Shown here: positions 56,162 to 64,000 of the stretch, piece by piece | Layout of the letters: each line of letters opens with the position of its first letter | Position numbering within the stretch: the stretch's first letter is position 1 | Assembly (NCBI RefSeq): GCF_010183535.1 | Contig: NC_071328.1 | Span: forward strand, 2,914,001 to 2,978,000 | From: Caenorhabditis remanei | Lineage: Eukaryota > Nematoda > Chromadorea > Rhabditida > Rhabditidae | Length of the DNA: 64,000 bases | Direction of reading: 5' to 3' | The notes under the pieces: generated by a model | What the model was told of the DNA's origin: nothing | Databases searched by the model: none | What the model saw: only the letters and a program-made list of their open reading frames with translations | Program-made: the position numbers and the translations under genes

Positions 56162-56288
56162 GTTTCCGAGAAAATAACAAAAAATTGAAAAAAATGTCCG
56201 TAAAAACTTCTGGCGCATGTGTTAAGCTATCTTTCGTTTGATTTTGTTGAAAAATAGAAAAAATTTTAGATTTTTACGAAATCGAAAT

Positions 56289-56402
56289 CAGAGTTGAGCG
56301 GAATTCCGCCTTCCGCTTTCCGCTTTCCGCCGAAATTTTTTTTATTCCGCTTTCCGCCTTCCGCCTTCCGCCATTTCAAAAATCGCATTCCGCTCAACTC
56401 TG
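56289..56402. mobile_element. hAT-type MITE with GGCGGAA heptamers, small copy
   Basis: Same ends as 55011-55575 but only 114 bp long: CAGAGTTGAGCGGAATTCCG and CGCTCAACTCTG. Perfect 8-bp flanks ATCGAAAT (56281-56288, 56403-56410). Confidence 0.9.
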
Positions 56403-56911
56403 ATCGAAATGAAAAATTGCCATTTTGACCTGAAATAATGTCGGAAACTAGTATTTTTTGTATTTGAATGGGTGGATAACGCAGTCAGGCTTCTGAAAAT
56501 GAAAAAATCATCACTTTTCACAATTAAAATTACAATTTTTGAATGAAAATTCCATAAAATTAGTTTTTCTAGTGTAAAAACCCGATTTCTCCACGAAAAT
56601 CTCGAAATTTTAGCTTAATCGATAGATAATTCAATTCTCTACATCTGTATCTTATCATTCTTCAATTTCTCGCGCTTTATCATCTTTAAAAATGTCAAAA
56701 ACCACCTGCTTAATCTGAAAAAATCGTGGTGGCCGAGTTTTCTCATAAAACTCGGCCACTGCGAAAACTCGGCCATCTCCCTATTTTGTGTGAAAACGAA
56801 GCTTTTCTCTTGGTTGCTCAGTCTTAAATTGTTCATTTTTTGGCTATTTTAGTCAATTTTTATCGATTTTTTCCATTTTCAGGTGAAAAAAACTGTCAAA
56901 AACACCAAAAA

Positions 56912-59900
56912 ATGAGTTACGAAGACCACGACAAGTCGAATCAACATTTGAAATTCGAGGATGATCATTTTCCGGCGTATTTTCGCCTTTTGAAGTAAAA
57001 AATTCACCGTTTTCTATCATTTTTCAACGATTTTTCGATTTTCAGATGGAAATTCTTGGACATTTGCATTGCAAGTATGGAAAAAGGGGCATTCGGTTAC
57101 TTCAAACTGTTTCAATCGTTGTTTCCCGAGAAGAAATTGGCGGAGGCGGTTGAGAAAATGACCGAGGAGATGCCCTCCTTCACGACGGACCCGGATTTTA
57201 AGAAATTGAGAGCCAGCAAGTCCGTTTTTTCAAGTCTGGCGCTGAAATTTTGTCGAAATTTCGATAAAAATTGGCCAAAATCCGATAAACTTGTGAAATT
57301 TTTGGAAACCGGAACGTTTCGAAACCGAGACGTTTTGAAAATCCGTCCAAAATACCCTCACTTTCGGTCAAAACGATTTTTTATATCAAAGTGTGCGAAA
57401 ATCCGTTAAAATATGATTTTTTCTAGTCTGTCTGTGTGTCTGTAGTGTCCGGATGTCCGAAACTGAAAATTATGACAAAATGAAGGTTTTGCAGGTAGAA
57501 ATTGACGTTTTTCGATGAAAAAATGGCAAAAATTGATCAAAATCTACTAAAAAATTAGGTTTTTGCTAAAAAATTTGGCCAAAATCCTATAAAATGGTGA
57601 AATTTTTGGAAACCGGGACGTTTCAAAACAACTAAACGTGAATAAATTCCATTTAATTGGAATTTAGCCGTTTGTTTTGCAAAAACCGCATTTTTAACAG
57701 ATTTTGACAGATTTTATTCAATTTTCCACCGAAAAACGTCCATTTTTACCTTAAATGTACCTCCAAAACCTCCAATTTTCAATTTCGGACATTCGAACAT
57801 TACAGACACACAGACAGACACGTTTGACTCGGAAAAATCTTATTTTAACGGGTTTTCGCTCATTTAGATTTGAAAAATATGTTTTTCTACAGATTTTTTA
57901 ACCGAAAATTCAGTTTTCTGTCCCGGCGGACATCCGGACTTCCCGGACACACAGACAGACTCATTTTGACCGAAAAAGGGTTATTTTGGACCAATTCGGA
58001 CGGATTTTCGAAATGCCTGGTTTCAAAACGGTCCGGTTTCCAAATGTCTAGTTATGAAACCGTCCTGCCGCTGATTTTTCTTATGGATTCTAGAAATTTT
58101 GCTAAAAATTGTTCAAAATCCAATAAAATGGTGAAATTTTCGGATCTTTTCAAAACTGAACGTGAATGAAAAATGCGACACGGTTTTTAATTCCCAAAAA
58201 AATCCGCCCATTATATTGTAAATTAGCCGATTTTTTTTGTAAAAACCGCATTTTTTACAATTTTTTTGCCAATTTTCCATCGAAAAACGTCCATTTTTAC
58301 CTCAAAAATACCTTCAAAACCTCCAATTTTCAATTTCAGACATTCGGACATTACAGACACACAGACAGACACATTTGACTCGAAAAACTCAGGTTTTGAC
58401 GGATTTTCGCGCATTTAGATTTGAAAAACAGGATTTTCAACAGATTTTTTAACCGAAAATTCAGTTTTCTGCCCGGCGGACATCCGGACTTCCCGGACAC
58501 ACAGACAGACTCATTTTGACCGAAAAAGGGTTATTTTGGACCAATTCGGACGGATTTTCGAAATGCCTGGTTTCAAAACGGTCCGGTTTCCAAATGTCTA
58601 GTTATGAAACCGTCCTGCCGCTGATTTTTCTTATGGATTCTAGAAATTTTGCTAAAAATTGTTCAAAATCCAATAAAATGGTGAAATTTTCGGATCTTTT
58701 CAAAACTGAACGTGAATAAATCGGCTTCAAACGGAGCCAAATTTGTGGATTTTCAATCCAAAAAAACTCAATTTTTGCTTGAAAATATGTTTTTCTACAG
58801 ATTTTTGACCCAAAAATTCAATTTTCTGTCCCGGCGGACATCCGGACACACATACAGACTCATTTTGACCGAAAGAGGGGTTTCAAACCGTCCCGGATCC
58901 AAATTTATGGGTTTTCAATCTAAAAAACTCAATTTTTGCTTAAAAATGTAGTTTTCCAATGCCAAAAAGCCCTTTTATTAGAAAGTACAATAATTTTATT
59001 TCAGAGTCGATGAGAAAGCGCAACGACAGGCGGAGACTTATCTCAAAATGCGACATGAGCATAAGTACAAAGTTCAGAGGGTAAGGGAGATAGAATCGTT
59101 TGATTTTGAGTGGAAATTTAAGTTTTTTAGCTCAAATTCAAAGCGTAAAAGATCAAAAATTGAAGGTTTTATCAGGAAAATCTGTAATTTTGCGCTGAAA
59201 ATCAGATTTATCACCATATTGAATCTAATTTTCCCCTGGTTTCTTCAAGAACTGAAATTTCCGGTTTTATCGATTCAGAATTTCCATAAAAATCAATGTT
59301 TTTTTACTTCAATTTCACTTTTTTTTGTCATTTTTTCCAGAGAAGATACGCTGAATACTTCTTGAAGAATGTTCTCTTCAACGAGGAAGGTCTTCGAATT
59401 GCCGATCGATTGATGTATGAGAGTGAGTGAATATTGAATTATTGAAGGAATTTTGCCGTAACTGAAAAATCTGCTCCAAAATTGGTTTTTTGATAGTTTT
59501 TTTCCGGTTTTAAATGAACATTTTCCATTAGAAATTATGATTTTTTGAAAATTTTCAGTGATTTTTATGGATTCTAGGAGGAAATCTGAATGAAGAAAGC
59601 ATTTGCCTATTACTATTGCTCAGAAAATCGAATTTTCAGCCCGAAAATGGTCAAAATTGGTCATTGCTGGCCGAACTTTTTTGTGTTTGTGTATCTAGGC
59701 CACCGAAAGTTCTTCCACCATTCCGTTTACTGTTATTAAGCAGACAACACTGAAAACAAGTTGAAATGCAACAATAATGGCGAAACGGACGGGTGGAAGA
59801 ACTTTCGGTGGCCTAGAAACACAAAAACAAAAAAGTTCGGCCAGCAGTGTCCAATTTTGACCATTTTTGGTGCTGAAATTTGCGGTTTATAAGGGGTTTT

Positions 59901-62900
59901 TTGAGTATTTTCCATAGGAATGTTCATAATCTTCTTCTACACACTTTAAAACATATTCTCAATTTTCTGAAATTCCCTTCTAAAAGTGAAGAAACTAGGC
60001 TGAAAATGATGAAAAAAATGAGAGTTTTCAGATGATTTTTTGTTTGAAATTTGGGAAAAATGCACACATTTCTTGATTCTTCAAAATTTGCAGACTGCAA
60101 GCAAGTATATGGAACATCCCATTGGAGAGATCTTCCAACGAACTGGGTGACTCATGAAACATTCAAAGAGAAGTTTTACGAGGAGAAAGAGTTGAAAAAC
60201 GATAGATTCGGAATGCAGAAATTGGATCGAATCGCCGGATCGGCACGTGGAATGATCATTATGAAACACTTTGGGAATAATCCTCATTGCACAAAGGAAT
60301 ACGAAACTCTCGCACAGGAAGTGAATGACAATGAGAATATGGTTCATACGGATCTTGTGAAGGAGATGCTTGACGAGGGACCTGTCTTCGAAATTGTCAA
60401 AGATAAGAATGGAGAGGAACAAAGGCAGAGAGCTGTCAAGTGGAGCATTCATAAGTTCGTTTTTAGCATACTTGCGAACCGGCCGGCGTTTGAAATTCAC
60501 AAATAATTAAAGGTGGACTAACAAGGTCAATATGATATTTTCATAGAATAATGTATGAGTTTCGGCGAGTTCATTTTCATATTTCAAGAACTTTGTAATT
60601 CGGTGCACAACCCGCTGAAAGCGAACGCCGGGGGCTCACTAAATCCGATTTTATGTGCGAAAAATAGCAAGAAAAATGGAAAAGTGAGGTTTATTCGTAA
60701 AATTAAACTCCCTATTGTTCGTCAACGTTATAAAACTCAATTTGGTTTCCAGAACCCTGATTCTCTTCTTGACGATTCCCGGATTCGACATGACACACCG
60801 TAAACCAGAAGACCGTGATGAATGGTACTACGGACTGCTCGACGCGATGAGACACGATGCAGCCAACCGATCGGCTCTTCACTTTTTGAATAGCAAATAT
60901 TCAGAGGAACTTGGTACAGTGCACTCACATAACGGGGGGCTCTCAAATTATTTTTTTAACCGGCGCCCTGAGTTTTTCCTTGTCGAAATCGGTTTTTTGA
61001 ACATTTTCAGCTGAAAAAAACGATTTTAGAGCAATTTTTAGCTGAATATCTACAGAAAATCTTGTTTTCGACACTAAAAACCTGTTTGCGGACTCAGTGC
61101 GTATTTCTCTAAAAAAATATCAAATTGCTCACTCTGGAATGCTCTCCAAACGCTTCTCTTCTCGAGATATGCTTCATCGCCGCATAAATGGCCACTTCCG
61201 TTTTTCCTGAGCCAGTCGGAGCAATGATTACACAGTTTTTTCCTTCGAGAGCCGTCTGAACGAGTTCCTCTTGATAAGTACGGAGAACCAGTTCGCCCGC
61301 TTCGAGTGATGGAACTGGAAAAAAACTAGTGAAAATGTTCAAAAATTTCATTCCGGGACGACCTGGAAAGTCTGGAATAAAGATAGTGACTGGATATTAT
61401 GTAAACATTTGAAAAATTGAGTCAAAAACGGCTTAAAATAGGCGAAATTGATACAAGTTAGGTATAGTGTGTAACAGAGATGTTGGGAAGTGAAAATTTT
61501 CTTATCCGGAAGTCGGAAGTCGGAAGTTGGAAGTGATTTTTCTTATCAGGAAGTCGGAAGTCGGAAGTAAAATTTCTTATCCGGAAGTCGGAAGTCGGAA
61601 GTGAAAAAACGCCAGGAAGTCGGAAGTCGGAAGTCGGAAGTCGGAAGTTGGAATTAGATTTTTTCGCAAATATTCAAAAACTCCAAGAGAAAAATCATAA
61701 AATTGCCGAAAATCAGTGGAAAATTAGTTTTTGGCTGAAGAAAAGCCTATTTTCTGTCCTTTTAGACCATTTTTCCATGTATTTCTGCGAAATTTACTTT
61801 TCCGAAATTCCACCGTTATGGAATGACGGAAGTCGGAAATAAAATTCCTTATCCGGAAGTCGGAAGTCGGAAGTGAAATTTCTTATCCGGAAGTCGGAAG
61901 TCGGAAGTGAAAAAAACCCGGAAGTCGGAAGTCGGAATTCCCAACAACACTGGTGTGTAATAGGTTTAGAGTTGGCTTTAAAAACCAAAAAAATGAGACG
62001 AATAAGGGCCAAATTAAGTTAAATACGGCTGAAATAATACTGAAACTACACGAAACGATCAGAAATTCGAAGCATCAAAAATCTGCAATTTTCAGAGGAG
62101 CGTGACAAGGAAAGAGATCGTCTTCGTCTCCAAGTGCTCAAAGGACAACAAGTCAATGAGGAAGCTGTTGGAGAGCAAATATTCCAAACAATTCGACCAC
62201 AACCAAAGGATAATGGATTCAGTAAGGAATTTATATCGATTTTTTCAGACTTTCTTTTGATTTCTACCTGAAAATCACTAAAAAATCCATAATTTCCCAT
62301 TTCCAGATCCATCACTCGAAGCGGGCGAACTGGTTCTCCGTACTTATCAAGAGGAACTCGTCCAGACGGCTCTCGAAGGAAAAAAACTGTGTAATCATTG
62401 CTCCGACTGGCTCAGGAAAAACGGAAGTGGCCATTTATGCGGCGATGAAGCATATCTCGAGAAGAGAAGCGTTTGGAGAGCATTCCAGAGTGAGAAATTT
62501 GAGATTTTCAATGAAATTGAATGAAAAATTGCGTTTTTAGTGTCGAAAACAAGATTTCAAGTAGATTTTTTAAAGCTAAAAATAGGGTTTTTTTTAGTTC
62601 AAAATTGTTTAAAATGCGATTTTTAGGGAAAGCTGGCGCGTTTCCAACAGAAAAGTCGAAAATTCGAAAAGTTTTGCAGTTTTTCGAAGGAGACTACTTG
62701 AAAAATTGTGCTTTTAGTGTCGAAAACAAGATTTTCAGCTAAAAATTGCTTAAAAATCGATATGTTCCCCTGAAAATCTTTTTAAAATATCGATTTTAAC
62801 AAGGAAAAACCAAATTTTTCAACAAATCTGGCGTGCCGTTGGCGCATTTCCACAGGAAACTTTCCAGTTGAAAATTTGAAAATTCAAATTTTTGCTTTTT

Positions 62901-63313
62901 TTTCGAAGAAAACCACACGATTTCCACATTTTGCGCCTAAACGTTTGAATTTTTTAAATGGAATTGCTTCATTTTGAATCAAAAATTGCGTTTTTAGTGC
63001 AGAAAACAAGATTTTTCGTTGATTTTCAGCTAAAAATTGTTTAAAAATGGGATTTTTAGGGAAACCTGGCGTGCCTTTGGCGCGTTTCCAAGAGAAAATT
63101 CAAAAATTCACGCTGAAATTCGAATTTTCAGGTTGTCCTCGTCGTCCCGAAAATTCCGCTCGTCACTCAGCAAAAAGAGCGTTTCTTGAAATATTGTAAT
63201 GGAAAATATGTGGTCAATGGATTCCATGGATCAGAGAAAAGTGATAGTGGAGAGGGAAGACGGGATGATGTACTCGCATCACATATTGTCGTTATGACAC
63301 CACAGATTTTGAT
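56912..63313 (+). CDS. drh-3: Dicer-related helicase DRH-3, 5' part
   Basis: Exons: 56912-56994, 57046-57219, 59005-59080, 59341-59422, 60094-60454, 60753-60913, 62096-62221, 62307-62489, 63132-63313; the gene runs past the window. The start (MSYEDHDKSNQHLKFEDDHF) and the following HFPAYFRLLKWKFLDICI and KLDRIAGSARGMIIMKH stretches agree with my recollection of C. elegans DRH-3 in order and spacing. Exon 8 carries the SF2 helicase motifs RTYQEEL and APTGSGKTE (Walker A). Exon 9 continues with VVLVVPKIPLV (motif Ia) and HIVVMTPQIL. DRH-3 is a RIG-I-like dsRNA-stimulated ATPase needed with RNA-dependent RNA polymerases to make 22G small RNAs, acting in the germline. Phases agree at every junction except exon 8: GG-A7-CTG gives one base too many just before the Walker A loop, so the frame as written breaks. 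An inverted copy in intron 6 has A6. Confidence 0.9.
57420..58960. repeat. GTCTGTCTGTGTG repeat in drh-3 intron 2
   Basis: Units with CCGGACACACAGACAGACTC and GGCGGACATCCGGACTTCCC on the plus strand, the inverse of the repeat in the upstream gene's intron 14. A block of about 240 bp at about 57928-58166 recurs almost unchanged near 58477-58717 (period about 549). It explains most of this 1.8-kb intron. Confidence 0.75.
59655..59860. mobile_element. CTAGGCCACCG palindromic MITE, drh-3 intron 4
   Basis: GGCCGAACTTTTTTGTGTTTG and GGCCACCGAAAGTTCTTCCA at the left are mirrored by GGAAGAACTTTCGGTGGCC and AAAAAGTTCGGCC at the right around about 90 unpaired bases. Confidence 0.7.
61132..61313 (-). 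pseudogene. Inverted copy of drh-3 exon 8 (Walker A exon)
   Basis: On the minus strand the full exon 8 is repeated with a TTCCAG acceptor and GTGAGC donor, and reads openly through SLEAGELVLRTYQEELVQ and APTGSGKTEVAIYAAMKH. Against the forward exon I see three differences: one base at the second codon, one synonymous GTT/GTC change, and six instead of seven A before CTGTG. It cannot join the sense mRNA because it is antisense. Confidence 0.9.
61475..61952. mobile_element. hAT-type MITE with CGGAAGT heptamers, drh-3 intron 6
   Basis: CAGAGATGTTGGGAAGT and CTTCCCAACAACACTG-like ends (the right end reads TTCCCAACAACACTG); perfect 8-bp flanks GTGTGTAA (61467-61474, 61953-61960). Two CGGAAGT arrays flank a middle (about 61650-61830) that resembles the middle of the element at 5159-5739. 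Confidence 0.88.
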
Positions 63314-63616
63314 GTGAGTTTTGGGAAATCTGTGAAAACTGTGAAAAATGGGCATTTTTATATGCCAAAAACACGTTTTTTCTGAGAGATTTTCAGACAA
63401 AATTGACGATTTTGACCTAAAGTGAGCCTGAGGTCATTTCCGGACGGATTTTTTCTTATATTTTCTGATTTTTTAGTGTAACCGTTGATTCAATTGAAAT
63501 TTTGTCGAAAATCTGTGAATTTCAGCTGGAAATCGGTGAAAAGTAACGTTTTGATGCCGAAAAACAGATTTTGTTGGTTTTTTCAGGGAAAGATCTCGTT
63601 TTCAGTCCTGAAATTG

Positions 63617-63804
63617 CAGGTCTGTGCCCGGGTGGCGTTGAGCGCCTCGCATTTTCAGCCGAAATTTGAAAATGCGACGAGAAAGAGTGTGCGACATGGA
63701 GAGACGCAGACACACGCTCTCGATTTTACACACTCTCTCTCGTCGCATTTTCGCCCACTTTGAAATCTTTCAGCGCCCAAAGCGCCTCCATAGGCACATC
63801 CCTG
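63617..63804. mobile_element. hAT-type MITE, GTGCCCGGGTGGCG family, copy 2
   Basis: 188 bp, CAGGTCTGTGCCCGGGTGG to GGCACATCCCTG, perfect 8-bp flanks TGAAATTG (63609-63616, 63805-63812). Nearly identical to 47703-47892. It lies in the drh-3 intron after exon 9. Confidence 0.92.
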
Positions 63805-64000
63805 TGAAATTGGTCAAAACGGCGAATTTTGAGTGAAAAGTTGTGAAAAACATGATTTTTTATATCTGAAAGTCAGCTTTCAGCAATTTCGAAGACAATT
63901 AACTTTTTTGAACAATCTAGCTGAATTATGAGTAGAAAGTTGTGAAAACTGTAAAAATGGTCATTTTATATGCCAAAAACACGTTTTTCTGAGAGATTTT

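Larger units (their letters stand above)
54314..56911. other. Region between the unrecognised gene and drh-3
   Basis: 2.6 kb with three MITEs (listed separately) and otherwise AT-rich sequence. CAGGT at 56880-56884, after a pyrimidine-rich tract, is a plausible trans-splice acceptor 30 bases before the drh-3 start. The gap is too long for a typical nematode operon, so drh-3 probably has its own promoter here. Confidence 0.5.
61010..62600. repeat. Inverted duplication spanning drh-3 exon 7
   Basis: The left arm (about 61010-61320) is the reverse complement of the right arm (about 62300-62600). Each arm holds exon 8 with splice sites plus downstream intron with GTGTCGAAAACAAGATTT. The spacer contains exon 7 and a hAT-type MITE. 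Confidence 0.82.

Noticed and set aside
54314..56911. Operon linking the large gene and drh-3
   Set aside because: The 2.6-kb gap is much longer than usual nematode operon spacing, and an SL2-type junction cannot be seen in DNA alone.
57870..58719. Two similar frames encoding SDGFSKCLVSKRSGFQ in drh-3 intron 2
   Set aside because: They are two copies of the intronic repeat unit; frames are not shared by the other copies in the upstream gene.

Overview
The window is nuclear DNA of a Caenorhabditis-type nematode that is not C. elegans. Three recognisable host genes support this: an nlp-8 neuropeptide precursor, a PDCD5-family gene and the start of drh-3. They sit in the order expected for the nlp-8 / PDCD5 / drh-3 neighbourhood of C. 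elegans chromosome I (cosmid D2005, from memory). Short TTTCAG acceptors and AT-rich introns fit a nematode. The host genes are swollen by transposons: the unrecognised gene before drh-3 spreads roughly 3.4 kb of coding sequence over 19.5 kb.

Layout. 1-10 kb: foldback and MITE-type repeats, with no host gene seen. 10.19-11.21 kb: nlp-8 on the minus strand, three exons, complete. 12-17.4 kb: palindromic elements, several carrying tRNA-like sequence. 17.87-25.35 kb: a Ty3/gypsy-type LTR retrotransposon with LTRs that read as identical and a 4-bp target duplication. Its coding region is broken and has no visible gag; an antisense, intron-containing piece of an Argonaute PAZ domain lies where a gag/env start would be expected. 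25.35-32.8 kb: more repeats, including inverted pairs of tRNA-like units. 32.80-34.17 kb: the PDCD5-like gene (minus, four exons), divergent from a 17-exon plus-strand gene at 34.80-54.31 kb. 56.91 kb to the right edge: the 5' part of drh-3 (nine exons in view, continuing past the window).

The most unusual pattern is that both large plus-strand genes carry an inverted copy of one of their own exons, splice sites included, in an upstream intron. In drh-3 the duplicated exon encodes the helicase Walker A loop; the forward copy has one extra A in a homopolymer (frameshift) while the inverted copy is open. In the neighbouring gene the two copies differ only at synonymous sites. Pre-mRNAs of both genes could fold into long intronic hairpins. 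drh-3 itself encodes a dsRNA-responsive RIG-I-like helicase of the small-RNA pathways.

The second pattern is a set of hAT-type MITEs with 8-bp target duplications, many perfect, whose interiors are arrays of short units (GGCGGAA, ACTTCCG and relatives) that resemble the inner edge of their own terminal repeats. All calls come from reading the sequence; no alignment or database search was run.
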